Assembly: GCA_012064415.1 (NCBI GenBank)
Contig: SSNU01000233.1
Coordinates: forward strand, 44,035 to 108,034
Reading direction: 5' to 3'
Origin: Gyrodactylus bullatarudis
Lineage: Eukaryota; Platyhelminthes; Monogenea; Gyrodactylidea; Gyrodactylidae
Length of the DNA: 64,000 nucleotides
Shown: piece after piece, positions 21,801-33,240 of the stretch
Numbering within the stretch: position 1 is the stretch's first letter
Layout: each line of letters opens with the position of its first letter
The notes under the pieces: generated by a model
Told to the model about the DNA's origin: nothing
Seen by the model: the letters and a program-made list of their open reading frames with translations, nothing else
Databases searched by the model: none
Program-made: the position numbers and the translations under genes

Positions 21801-23339
21801 GATAAATTTCTCTGTATAACAAGGCATATTTTAAGCGTTTATGATTCGAAATATGACCTAAGAAGACTTTATAACATTAGACCCTGGTGTTTTCTTTGAG
21901 TTTTTCCGGTCTTGGAACGTGTAGATTCACAGACTAAAATATAGCTTTTATGACTTTTTGAGTCCCTAATGATAATTATTATCAGAGTACAAAAGCTTTT
22001 CTTAACGGAAATTAGTCTTAAAACCAAAAAATATGTGGATAAAATTATTGAATTTCTGAGTTATTGTATAAAGAATAGAATATAAAACGTACGGATACCA
22101 ATTTTCTACTGTAGTTTCGGTTCTATTCTGCGATGATCGAGTTTTAAAAATCGGATCGTGTCATTAATCAACATTCTTTCTAATTAAATATTTAAATGTC
22201 AGTTATTTTTAAAAATCTTTTTCAGGTCTGGTTTCTCACGCAAGAGCATTACATCCGTAGTGAGTTTTCTTGTGGACATGTGCTAACTACTCAAAAGCCG
22301 TTCTTGATGGAGGGAATAAACTGTAACTATTTGGATATGATAGATCCAGTAACTTATGACCAGGTAAATATAAAATTTTCAATTATCAAACTATACTGAA
22401 AATCTGGAATTTTATATGAGATGAGATTTCGCCAGGTCTCGTTTATTTCTAGCTCAGGTTAGATTACAGCTAATGAATAATAAGTTATTATTAATAACAC
22501 ATTGTAACATAGAAAAATTCTACTCAATGATATTTTTCATTTTTGTAGAGAATTTTTAGTTGATTTCAGACATATGCTTCATTAAAAAAATTCTACATTA
22601 GAGTTTTCGAGTTATTCGGTAAAAACTGAAAACCCGATTCGCAGTGCCTTGCCATTCAATATGAATGAGATTGAAGGACAGTTAATGACATCATCTTGTT
22701 GACGGATAAATTCTTAACAATAGACTAGAAGGAAACTTTCCCTCGACTCTTCTAGTTTCTGAGCTATTTTTAAAGTTGAAAATTTACCTATTTATTTCGA
22801 AAATCCTCAACTTTAACTCAATTCTATGCTCACTTAAGCCCTTTTAGGAAAGAAATCTATCTCAATTAGGAAACAGTATTAAAAGTGTAAAAAGCTTTTC
22901 GTAAATAATTGACAAATCTCTATTTTATGTCTGAAATCAGCGAAAAATACTCTACTATAGTGGAAAATATCATTGAATAGGGAAAAAAATAAAGTTTGAT
23001 GTGTAAGAAACTCTCAAGTTCTTTTTAATGTAATAGAATTTTTGAAAATGCTTACAAAGATCTTATAAGGATAGAGAGAATTCGTATGTCACAAAGAGGC
23101 ATATATGCATGCAAGAGATATGATTTCGATTCTAAATATTGTTTGACAGCTTTCTTATGAGAAAATAATAACTATTGTGTTGATAAATTACAAACTTTAT
23201 TTTGCTCAAGAACAAAAGCAAGCAGATTCAAACGAAACACGGATGCTTGGAGTTGGATATCAAGACTCAAGAAATTCACGTTAACCCATGTCAAGCAGGC
23301 AATGAGTACCAGATGTGGGAATGGCAGTTCTTGAAATGA
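15806..23339 (+). CDS. polypeptide GalNAc-transferase, gene A (intact)
   Basis: Eleven exons join in frame: 15806-16146, 16179-16345, 16378-16756, 16799-16916, 16948-17133, 17191-17319, 19328-19405, 19486-19500, 19556-19567, 22226-22363 and 23211-23339. They give 563 residues. The family transfers GalNAc from UDP-GalNAc to Ser/Thr of secretory proteins in the Golgi and starts mucin-type O-glycans. Visible features: an N-terminal signal anchor ([16 protein letters not shown]) with a short Pro-rich stem, [23 protein letters not shown], the metal-binding DSH of [42 protein letters not shown] where typical members have WGGEN, and [10 protein letters not shown]. The last four exons form a ricin-type lectin domain with CLELD and a single Q-x-W motif (QMWEW). 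The flexible Pro-Tyr-x-Phe-Pro-Gly loop after the VGH motif is missing. Start: the upstream TTG-led frame has no ATG before 15806. A Merlin element fills intron 6 and a piggyBac lies in intron 9. Confidence 0.9.
17487..17494 (+). repeat. left target-site duplication of the Merlin element
   Basis: GACTTTAT, repeated at 19216-19223. Eight-base duplications are typical of Merlin elements. Confidence 0.9.
17495..19215 (+). mobile_element. complete Merlin DNA transposon
   Basis: A 1721-bp element in intron 6 of gene A, flanked by the 8-bp duplication GACTTTAT. It has inverted repeats of about 250 bp beginning GGTAATACTTC and holding GTTCAGTGAAAAAATGCGCG. The left end lacks five bases present at the right end (GGTAATACTTCATTTCTGG versus GGTAATACTTCTGG). 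It carries one transposase gene in the same direction as the host gene. Intact target duplications and an open transposase suggest a recent insertion. Confidence 0.93.
17918..18923 (+). CDS. Merlin transposase (IS1016/IS1595-like DDE), two exons
   Basis: Two overlapping frames become one when a 31-bp intron is removed: exon 17918-18116, intron 18117-18147 (GTGAGA...AATAG), exon 18148-18923. The product is 324 residues. The N-terminus has a zinc-ribbon-like set of cysteines ([20 protein letters not shown]). The catalytic core shows [13 protein letters not shown] (first Asp), [10 protein letters not shown] (second Asp) and [17 protein letters not shown] (Glu), the DDE layout of IS1595-type transposases. 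AATAAA follows the stop at 18930-18935. The alternative reading is that the element has a frameshift, but the GT..AG ends, phase match and size equal to other tiny introns here favour an intron. No other break is seen, so the enzyme may be active. Confidence 0.88.
19216..19223 (+). repeat. right target-site duplication of the Merlin element
   Basis: GACTTTAT, identical to 17487-17494. Confidence 0.9.
20066..21376 (-). pseudogene. piggyBac transposase, broken and gapped
   Basis: Minus-strand pieces of a piggyBac transposase. An acidic N-terminus begins at ATG 21376 ([15 protein letters not shown]) and hits in-frame stops within about 50 codons. The body frame continues with [27 protein letters not shown] and [14 protein letters not shown], then the gap. 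After the gap comes the C-terminal cysteine-rich finger with [19 protein letters not shown] and [13 protein letters not shown], ending at 20066. The catalytic Asp residues would fall in the gap. The frame change between N-terminus and body shows the copy is not functional as read. Confidence 0.8.
20320..20955. other. assembly gap (636 N)
   Basis: A run of undetermined bases inside the piggyBac element. Frames spanning it are not meaningful. Confidence 1.
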
Positions 23340-23372
23340 ACTCTAATTTTAGATCGATAGCGGCTATTGTTT

Positions 23373-23378
23373 AATAAA
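23373..23378 (+). terminator. polyadenylation signal of gene A
   Basis: AATAAA, 34 nt after the stop codon of gene A. Confidence 0.55.
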
Positions 23379-23870
23379 ATTTATTTTTTATTGTAATCAT
23401 TGTTTAAAATAACTGATAATGAATCTGATTACCTTGCTTTGAATATTCGTTTCATGAGAGAATGTGAAGATGGTAAGCTATGGACTAAATGTCAAAAGCT
23501 ACATTTGTGTAGCATTTGTGTTTTTTAACTGGAATAAAAAGAAGAATTTATTGTCCAATTTACTTCAAAGTAAGTTACAATATAGAAGAAATAATTTAAG
23601 CATTAACTAATAAAGATATATTTTTCAAGTTGATTGAAAATACTGGATCGCGCTAGAGCTTAATTCCAACATACATTTAATTTCAAAAGGAGCTATTTCT
23701 AACCGATCATTCCAAGAGAATCAAGAGCAACATATAGAGAAGCTTTGATACAAACCGTATGTTTTCAGAATTTACACTTTAAATGTAATAAAAATACATG
23801 AGCCCATAAAACTTGATCGATAAAATCACTGAGTGATGAAAACTACCTTATGACAACTCTTCTAGTGATG
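23379..23870. other. intergenic spacer A-B
   Basis: No ORF or element is recognised. The last ~75 bp (from about 23796) are copied from the same promoter block found before gene A, with the shared sequence starting AAATACATGAGCCCATAAAA. Confidence 0.45.
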
Positions 23871-23877
23871 TATAAAA
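23871..23877 (+). promoter_or_regulatory. TATA box of gene B
   Basis: TATAAAA, 33 nt before the ATG, in the upstream block shared with gene A. Confidence 0.65.
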
Positions 23878-23909
23878 TGTTAAATTAATTGTTAAAACAT
23901 CTTTTGAGA

Positions 23910-26900
23910 ATGTTAAAACTGAAGAAAGCACTGTTATGTTTATTATCTATTTTAATGATTTCTTTTATTTTCATCTATCGTAATACAGAGAGAAAAACTG
24001 AGAGTAAGAAATCTCAGTTGAGAACGGGCTTCTATCCACCACCGTATGAGAACTTACGACCACCACCCCAGAGTACCAAGGATAGCGATGGTTTTGGTGA
24101 AAATGGAGTACCTGTAAATATTAGTTACGATAACATGACTTCACACGAGCGTATAGAGTATGACGAGGGTCGGAAGATTGTCTATTTAAATGTTTTTGCC
24201 TCAGATAGAATCAGTGTCCGTAGATATCTTGGTGACAAGAGATCCCCAGAGTATGTTGAGTCCATCTGATGATCATATTAAGATGCCAGGCACCAAAAAC
24301 GTATTCAAATTTGCCAAAGACCTCTGTCATAATAATATTCAACAATGAGATATACTCGTTGTTGCTACGGACAGTGCATTCGATTCTTGATCGATCAGAC
24401 CCTGATCTCTTGGAGGAAATAATTTTGGTAGATGATGCCTCAGATTTTGGTAAGTGTTTCAAGTTCTATTTCGTAATCAGTAAATAGTGATAAAAATTTC
24501 AAAACTGAATTATATATTCAACTTTAGATTATATTAATGGTCGGTTACAAGACTATCTTAGTTATTTGCCAAAAGTTCAACTTATTCGTTTGAGTGAGCG
24601 AGCTGGTATACCAAAGGCAAGAATGGCAGGTGTACGTGTTGCAAAGGCTGAAACTTTGACTTTTCTAGACTCGCATATGGAAGTGCTACCTGGTTGGCTA
24701 GAGCCATTGCTAGAACAGTTGCAAAAAGACCCAAAGAGCCTCGCAGAACCTGTCCATGTGGAAATTAGTTCGGAAGACTTCACCTTGGATTCTAGCGAAA
24801 ATACTAAGCCATTTGTTGGAGGTTTTACATGGAATTTGGAATTCTTTTGGAAATACAGTGCAACTAAGTTTTTAGATAGACCTGGAGGTCCCTACTCCCC
24901 AATCGTGTAGTTATATTAATCATTTAAAATTCCACTTTTGGTGTTCAAACTTAACTAACTATACATAATCATATCTGATTGCTGTAGCTTGTAAAATTCA
25001 CAATAGTTAGAGAAAATTATCTAAGATTTTTGAGACAAATTTAAAGATATTCGAGAGTAAAGAAAAAGAATTTAGCTAATCTTGAAATCATTACTCTAGA
25101 GATCCAGCCCTTGTAGGCGGAATGTTCATGATTGGCAAGGAATTCTTCAAAACACTCGGATACTATGATCCCAACAGTGGTCTCTATGGCTCAGAGCATA
25201 TCGAGCTCTCGTTAAAAGTAAACTTTCACCTTTCCAAAAGAAATAAGTAAATTTCTTCAAATTATCATTATAAAAATTTCACTTAGGCTTGGCTGTGCCA
25301 TGGTAGCATCTACAAGGTATACTGCAGTTGGGTCGGACATGTCTTCCATAATCGTGTAAATAGTTATAAGAATATGGGTTCTGAATGGATGAAGAGATCC
25401 CGAGACAGAATCGCATATGTTTGGCTCGGAGAGTACAGAAAGGTATATGAAGAGTTTGTCGGTCCTATCTTTGTGAGATTTATTTCTATTCAAATTTTTG
25501 CACAGATTTCTTATATTCATTTTAGGAGGATCTCGGCGATATATCAGCACAGGTTGAAGTACGTGACAAGAATAAATGCCATGATTTTCAATGGTTCCTA
25601 GACAATATCTACGTAGATAAATATAATCCAAAACTGCTATTCTAAAGGGCCAGGTTCGTTCTTCATTCGATTATATTTAGCACTTACGTTTTATTTTAGA
25701 TATGTTCATGTATTAAAGCTTCTTGCGTGCCTAATATATTTTCTAGATATGCCGTTTTGATCTGTTTATCCTTATTTAATTAAATTCTTACTTTATCTAT
25801 TTTTTTTCCAGATAAGAAATCCAAAATCTAACAAATGCCTCAGGGATTTTGGAAAAGCATCTCTTTGTGTGAAGACCCATTTGACTGAAGTTAGTTCTCA
25901 AAATCTTTTTTTAAAAAAAGTGACTCTACGTCTCTTTTCCGGTTCTATAGAAGAAAGAAAATGTTGTAAGCTTCATTCAAATATCTGCTATCTTTAAAAT
26001 GAATGTGCATTTCTAGATCGGATCGATTGTGAGTTCATGCTATTCGAATGTGTTTAATAATTATTGACGAAATTATCGTTCTAATGCTGAGCTTAGATTT
26101 ATAAATTTTCAAAATTTTTCTTTAACTAGATAATAATCTTGATATTAGTCAGAAATTTTTTATTCAACCTTATTCTCTATCAGGTAATATAAATAAAATA
26201 TAATAACTAGAGCCTCAAGAAATAATACCTAAAAAATATTTCTTAAGATCTCAAAAATTTGGAAAATTATATTTTTCGATTATTTTAATACTTTATTGCG
26301 GATTTACCAAAAAAAATAAAAATAAAAAAAGTGTAAAAAAATAAACTAATTATAAGTAAACTGAAGAAATAATTGAAATTCAATCAATGTTGAAACTTAT
26401 CTTGAACACTGAGATAATATCCAAATCACTGTCTCCAACCTATTTTTGAGCTTAGTAAATTGTTATAAATTGAAAATCATCTTTCTACTTTAAAAAATTT
26501 TTATTGAGACCATTGATCTGAATGAAGGGGTATTTGCAAAATTGGTGACTTGGACCTTCCCATTTGCAGATATGGCGACAGTGGTAGATCAAAATATAAT
26601 TTTGGCTACTTTTTTACATTGGATTTGAGAACCCCTAAAATATAATTCACTTTTGGTCCTTTTTTTAATACAAGTTTTTAATATTGCATTTATGGTCACT
26701 TTTTACTGTGTTGGAATTCAATAATTGCAGTCATGGTTAGTCCTCTCTATGCTGAATGATATTTATTTTGCAATTATTATTAGAATCTTGAAAATCTTTT
26801 CTGGATGACTGTTCAAGTTTTTTATTTGTTTTCTTATTCAGGACTATTACTAAGTACAGATTTATGTTTACCTCAAATCCTATGTAAAAAAGTAACCAAA

Positions 26901-27785
26901 ATTGTATTTTTGCCTGCCACTGTCACCATATCTGCAAATGGGAAGGTCCAAGTCACCAATTTTGCAAATACCCCTATGAATGAAATACTGTGCTAAAACA
27001 AAGAATTATTTTAATACCTTATTCTCAAAATAGATTTTTAGACAATATAACTTTGAACCCTGATGTCTTAATTGAAAATTTTATTTTTTAAAATGGTTTT
27101 CAGAATACCTAGTTAAAATAAGCATTCTAATACTTTTTGAATCATAGTTTATAAATTATAGAGAAATAGTTTTTTAAACCGGATATTCAAAAATAAGACC
27201 TTGAAGATAACTCTCATGTTTCTGAATCAGTTGCCATATCACTTAAGTTACCGCTTGACAACTGAACTTTACGCGAAAAATTCAAAATCAAATTACTCAA
27301 AAGTTATTCGATAAAACTAATTACATGTTCGGGATCAGCTTAATAAGGTTCTTTTAGGACAATCCAATATTATTTATGCTAGATAAAATAATGATGTTAA
27401 ATGTATTTAATTTATTTAACAAAAATAAAATATTTGAATATCCAAAACAAGATTTGGTTCCTCACAAAAGAACATAATATGCGTACTGATTTCTCTTGTC
27501 TTGTTACAAACGAAAAACAAGGCTATAGTACGATGGACTCAATCAGTTGTTACTATGGCAATGTACCTGATCAAGTAACCTATGACGAGGTGAGGTTTAT
27601 CCAGCTAAAGAATTATTTTAATGTTTAAAATTTGGTTTATACCTGCTATAATTTAGAATGGAAGCAAGCAGATTAAAACTAACAACGGATGTCTAGAGCT
27701 AAATGCCCAGAGTCAAGAAGTTCTAGTTAAGCCGTGTCTGGCTGGAAACGAGTACCAAATGTGGGAATGGCAGTTCTTGAAATAA
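23910..27785 (+). pseudogene. polypeptide GalNAc-transferase, gene B (frameshift in exon 6)
   Basis: Exons: 23910-24250, 24283-24449, 24528-24906, 25100-25217, 25287-25472, 25526-25653, 25812-25889, 25951-25965, 26017-26028, 27452-27589 and 27657-27785. Exons 1 and 2 and the promoter are nearly identical to gene A. The catalytic motifs ([23 protein letters not shown]) are intact. Exon 6 is one base short near 25631 (AATCCAAA then ACTGCT, where relatives have AATCCAAAG), so translation stops at TAA 25643-25645. A product of 436 residues would have the catalytic domain but no lectin domain. All downstream exons, both microexons included, keep good splice sites and an open frame to TAA 27785, so the break is recent or a sequencing error. 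It could make a lectin-less enzyme or be a young pseudogene. Intron 9 holds a MITE. Confidence 0.85.
26527..26974. mobile_element. MITE with ~70-bp inverted ends in gene B intron 9
   Basis: The ends GGGGTATTTGCAAAATTGGT and the inverted copy at the right run for about 70 bp (GACTTGGACCTTCCCATTTGC shared). The flanks TCTGAATGAA (26517-26526) and TATGAATGAA (26975-26984) form a 10-bp duplication with one mismatch, which would suit a Mutator-like origin. No transposase is seen. Confidence 0.8.
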
Positions 27786-28432
27786 ACTCTACCTTCAGAT
27801 CTGTAGTTGTTATTGTTAAATATAGCTAATTTTTCAAGTTTTGCACTATATTTTACATTACAGTACAATATACAGTATCTGAATGCTATATATTGGTCAG
27901 ATTGAGCTTCATCTTATTGAGTTATTGAGTGATAAAAAAAGTAAACTGATGATAAATATTCTTTTTTCTGGCACTCTCGAGTTTATACCAGAAATGATTG
28001 AAAGATGCTAGAATATTTATGATCTTGCGAATGGCGTCCTTGCGTGAAATAGGAATTAAAAGAAAGAATTGAATGAAAAATTGTGATCGACCGTACAATT
28101 TCATTCCTCAGTCGAATTTGGAAAGATTAGCACATTTTACATCATAAGCGATTGACCAAAAAATGAAAGAAACCAGAATTGCTTGTTTATAAAGTGGTCA
28201 TATGAAAGAACAATATAATACATAGGAATTGAACCAAGGGAAATCAGATGAGCAATATGATCAGTAGACAAAAAATCTGTTGGAAATCTGATGGATAAAT
28301 CAATTACGATTATTTAAAAATGCAGAAAAGTGAGGACAAGTACATATATAGAGTATGAAATAGAGTCAGAAAAAGAAATCGATAAAATCACTGAGTGATG
28401 AAAACTACCTAATGACAACTCTTCTGGTGATG
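27786..28432. other. intergenic spacer B-C
   Basis: No supportable ORF or element. The promoter block shared by genes A-D resumes at about 28378, 55 bp before the TATA box. Confidence 0.45.
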
Positions 28433-28439
28433 TATAAAA
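28433..28439 (+). promoter_or_regulatory. TATA box of gene C
   Basis: TATAAAA, 33 nt before the ATG. Confidence 0.65.
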
Positions 28440-28471
28440 TGTTAAATTAATTGTTAAAACATCTTTTGAAA

Positions 28472-31400
28472 ATGTTAAAACTGAAGAAAGCACTGATATG
28501 TTTATCAGCTCTTTTAATGATTTCTTTTATTTTCATTTACTTTAAGACGGAGAAAAAAACTGTGAGTAAGAAACCTCAGTTAATAACGGGTTTCTATCCA
28601 CCACCGTATGAGAACTTACGACCACCACCCCAGAGTACCAAGGATAGCGATGGTTTTGGTGAAAATGGAGTACCTGTAAATATTAGTTACGTTAACATGA
28701 CCTTACGTGAACGATTAGAGTATGACGAGGGTCGGAAAGATGTATACCTGAACGTTTTTGCCTCAGATAGAATCAGTGTCCGTAGATACCTTGACGACAA
28801 TAGATCCCCAGAGTATGTTTATACTGTAGTGTTGAATAATTTTTAGATGTAAAGCCCCAAAGACATATTCGAATTTGCCAAAGACATCTGTTATAATAAT
28901 ATTCAACAATGAGATATACTCGTTGTTGCTACGGACAGTGCATTCGATTCTTGATCGATCAGACCCTGATCTCTTGGAGGAGATAATCTTGGTGGACGAT
29001 GCTTCAACTTATGGTAAGATAATCATGCTAAATCTGAAATTGCTTTGACATACAAGATCAAACTTTTAATTTAAAAACTAGTTTTGTGAATATCCCTATA
29101 TATGATTCACTTTCTTTTCTCAGATTACATAAATGGTCGTTTGCAAGATTATCTAACTTATCTGCCAAAAGTGCGTCTGATCCGAATGAGTGAGCGAGCT
29201 GGAATTGCCAAGGCTAGAACTGCAGGTGCTAAAATTGCTAAGGCTGAGACCTTGATGTTCCTAGATTCCCACATGGAAGTGTTACCTGGTTGGTTGGAGC
29301 CATTGCTAGAACAGTTGCAAAAAGACCCAAAGAGTCTTGCGGAGCCTGTCCAAGTCGTGATAAGTCAAAAAGATTTCAGTCTAGATAAATATGAACACAC
29401 AAAAGTCTTAGTTGGTGGTTTTGGCTGGGACTTGGAGTTCTTTTGGAAATACAGCGCTACTAAATTTCTAGAGAGACCGGGGGGCCCTTATTCTCCGATA
29501 CCGTAATGTTTCCACTAATATCCTTTCAATTCTAGTAACCCAGTGCTAGTGGGAGGCATGTTCATGATTGGTAAGGAATTTTTCGAATCACTCGGATACT
29601 ATGATCCCAACAGTGGTCTCTATGGCTCAGAGCATATCGAGCTCTCGTTAAAAGTAAACTTCCTCTTAAAATCATGTTTCATTAGGCATGGTTGTGTCAT
29701 GGAACAATCTACAAGGTATACTGCAGTTGGGTCGGACATGTCTTTTATAATCGTGTACAAACTGACAAGAACATGAAGACTGAATGGATGAAGAGAGCCC
29801 GAGACAGGATAGCATATGTTTGGATGGGAGACTACAGAAAAGTATATGAAGAGTTTGTCGGTCCTATATTTGTGAGTTTACTATTTTATACAAATCATAT
29901 TTTCACATTTTTGCAAAATTTATATATTTTCTTTATCCAACACCTTTTCATTTTAGGAGGATCTTGGCGATATATCAGCACAGGTTGAAGTACGTGACAA
30001 GAATAAATGCCATGATTTTCAATGGTATCTCGACAATATCTACGTGGATAAATATAATCCAAAGACAGCTATTTTCAAGGGACAGGTGAGCTCGACATAA
30101 TTGTAATCTAACAATATTTCAGTCAATAACCTTTTGTTCTCCTCTCTTGCTGAAACATTATATATGTTTCCGTTAATCTTTTGATTCTTGATTGTCGCAA
30201 ATCTTTCTGATATTCATGTAATAAATGAATTGTACAGCACCTATACTTACAAAGGTTAACTAGAAATATTTCGTTCTAGGTGCTTTGGATATATATTCCA
30301 CAGGAATGTCTTATTTGGTTATGGATTAGCTTATTTCGCTGAATGTTACAGCTTACTAATGGATATCACCGAGACTGGTACGAAACTCACAAAGCATTTA
30401 GAAATAATCCAACTATGCACATATGGTATTCATATAATATTGTTACTAGTAACAAGTATTTGAAAGTCTTATTAAGTAGCAACAAGATTCATGAGACTAT
30501 TAGTTTATATTGTAACCGACTAACAAGTTCAACTGATTTTCAGATTAATCTGTTTCTATTAAAATGGTTTCTATTTCCAATGGATAAGATCTTGGCTCTA
30601 TCATTCTTAAAAATCGTGCTATACTAATTCAAAGAAAGTTGAAAGAAAATTAATTTTTTAAACGGTTTTTTGAAAACCTTTTTCCCAGTGTCATAGGTAG
30701 GATAACTTTTACTGAGTAATAATACCTGTAGAATTCCAATATGCAATCGCATGAACTCTTTCTGCTAAAGCTACAAAATAGCCTGATTTAGGATCAAAAC
30801 ATGATTCATTTTTCGATCGATAGCTTCTAAACCAAAAATAATTCCATTAAAAACTGTATACTCGTAATCATCGTATTCACAAACCATAGGATAAACAAAA
30901 GATTAGATCCGAGTCATGAAAAAAAATTCTCTGGAACTTTAAGCGTTGAAACTGGCATTTCACAAGATATTTTGACTCGATGCTCTATTGACTGATGTGA
31001 ATTTTTATTGTTGCTTATTAATACGATTGTATTTTTTCAACTGAATTTCTTTCAAATTGAAATTTTAAAAAATTAATCAATAGAGATAATCTTGGTTATA
31101 AAATATTTAACTTTAAACTTATGGTAAATCAAATGAATATAGTTGAACGATTCCTTTTAACAGATAAGAAACCCAAAATCGAACAGTTGCATCAAGGATT
31201 TTGGAAATGCATCACCTTGTGTAAAGACCCATTTGAATGAGGTGAGCTAAAAATAGAATTAACACTGTATTACGTTCCTATTCGATTCCATAGAAGAAAG
31301 AAAATGTGGTAAGCTACTTGAAAATAGCAATAATTATCAGTGTAAGCCTTTATGAATGAGCGTGTATTTTTTCAGATTGGATCTATTGTGAGTTTACTGA

Positions 31401-32887
31401 TGTCATTCCCGTCTAGTAAGAAGATGGAGAATCTCTCTCAGGAGAGGATTTGTTTGAAAATCAATCTAAAATCTCATTAGTCCAGATGGGAAAAATCCTT
31501 TATAGCCAAATAATCAGAGCTAGTTAATCGAAAAAAACATGGGATTAACCCTCTGCTAAATAAAAATTCATGTTTAAACCTTTTGGTTTTTCTTAAAATA
31601 AGGGATAGGAACAAATACAAAATAAGTATTTTCATTAAAAAAGGCCAAACCTTAATTGCTTTGGTTAGATGTCAGTTTGAGAAGAAGTCGGACTACGTGA
31701 TTCTATTTGCAACAGAAATCAATCCCAATAACGAGATCTCATTCTTAAAAATACTCGTCGAAACCCGTAAAAGTGTATAATCCAAATTTCAAGAAATCTT
31801 TATCCTAACCAAGTTCTTGTTGAAATAATCAGAAATTCTCATCTCCATATCAACAAACACATGTATTTTGAATGATAAATGATATCATTATTTTTCTAAA
31901 TCATTCCTCTAAACAGATTTGGTTCTTAACACAAGAACATACTATGCGTACTGATTTCTATTGTCTCATTACAAAAAAACAACAAGGCTATAGTACGATG
32001 GACTCAATCAGTTGTTACTATGGCAATGTACCTGATCAAGTAACCTATAACGAAGTTAGTTTTAAATTTTTATTTTGAACTTATTAATTCATTATTTAAA
32101 GCTTTTCTATCAAGATGATTCGAAAAATATAAATTCAAATTATGATCCTAAATATAGATCCCTTATGAAAATATCGATTTTCCATATTGAAATTCCCGGT
32201 TACTGTCTAATTTTCTGGACAACGTAACGCAGGACCAGTGTCGTGTATTATTTATGCAGATTTATATATGCGGGGAGGAAATTTAAATGGAGGAACCCTT
32301 TTTAATAATTATAATTTCGGATCTGGATAGTTTTATTCTATTTTGGTATCACAAGGTCAAAATAAAATTAATACGCCGTGTTATTCATCCTGAAATTCGT
32401 TAAGTTCATGACTTGAGCCTATCAAGACCAGGAATGGGGGTTAACACCGAAATGCGTAATACAACAGAATACATTTGATTGAATTATATAATTTGAAATG
32501 AATAATCGTTATAAATTCGCTCTTGAAGTAACTTTGATTAAAGCGTCCCTCAAAAAGTTGTATACGTCTTTTAAGATGGGATCTCCAGGGAAAAAAACCT
32601 CGGTGAATAGGTTGTAATAGGTTCTTATTGAAAATAACTTTTTTACCGTATCTTTAGAATAAATAACTATCAGTAAGGCTTTCTCAAAATCCTTTAAGAC
32701 ATTTAAAAATTGATAATTTGAATTATCTAAAATTTGACTTATACCTGCTATAATTTAGAATGGAAGCAAGCAGATTAAAACTAACAACGGATGTCTAGAG
32801 CTAAATGCCCAGAGTCAAAAAGTTCTGGTTAAGCCGTGTCTGGCTGGAAACGAGTACCAAATGTGGGAATGGCAGTTCTTGAAATAA
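28472..32887 (+). CDS. polypeptide GalNAc-transferase, gene C (intact)
   Basis: Exons: 28472-28812, 28847-29013, 29124-29502, 29536-29653, 29686-29871, 29957-30085, 31164-31241, 31294-31308, 31376-31387, 31917-32054 and 32759-32887. They give 563 residues with no break found. A signal anchor ([16 protein letters not shown]) leads into the stem. The catalytic motifs are [46 protein letters not shown] and [10 protein letters not shown]. The lectin part holds CLELNAQ and QMWEWQFLK. From exon 2 to exon 6 it is almost identical to gene D, introns included, apart from a block of about 65 bp in exon 3 (29347-29411). Start codon and spacing from the TATA box match gene A. Intron 6 (30086-31163) contains a repeat fragment related to the sequence around the Penelope element in gene I. 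Confidence 0.9.
30583..30990 (+). repeat. interspersed repeat copy, empty site for the Penelope insertion
   Basis: Segments such as TACTAATTCAAAGAAAGTTG (30626-30645) and CGTATTCACAAACCATAGG match the two sides of the Penelope-like insertion in gene I (59.75-59.82 kb and 60.85-61.33 kb). This copy lacks the insertion and so shows the site before integration. Confidence 0.6.
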
Positions 32888-33201
32888 ACTCTACCTTCAG
32901 ATCTGTAGTTGTTATTGTTAAATATAGCGAATTTTTCTAGTTTTATACATCATACATTATTTCTGAAAAATCACCGTTTTCGAAAATTGTTATTTAGGTA
33001 GAATCTGTTTCTAAAAATATGAATAATCAAACAGATAAAATAGAATTTCCAATTCAACCATTATTGAAAGTAAATTTAAAAAAGAAAAATTCAACTAACA
33101 GAATGAGATTATTGGTAATAAAAAATACATGAGCCCATAAAACTTGATCGATAAAATCACTGAGCGATGTAAACTACCCTATGACAACTCTTCAGGTGAT
33201 G
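32888..33201. other. intergenic spacer C-D
   Basis: A 314-bp spacer. The promoter block shared with gene A begins at about 33121. Nothing else is recognised. Confidence 0.5.
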
Positions 33202-33208
33202 TATAAAA
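33202..33208 (+). promoter_or_regulatory. TATA box of gene D
   Basis: TATAAAA, 33 nt before the ATG. Confidence 0.65.
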
Positions 33209-33240
33209 TGTTAAATTAATTGTTAAAACATCTTTTGAAA

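Noticed and set aside
26805..26996. Plus-strand ORF inside the gene B intron
   Set aside because: It covers the right end of the MITE at 26527-26974 and includes its inverted repeat.
30343..30627. 94-codon ORF in gene C intron 6
   Set aside because: It is between two well-defined exons, lacks recognisable similarity and ends in a dispersed repeat.
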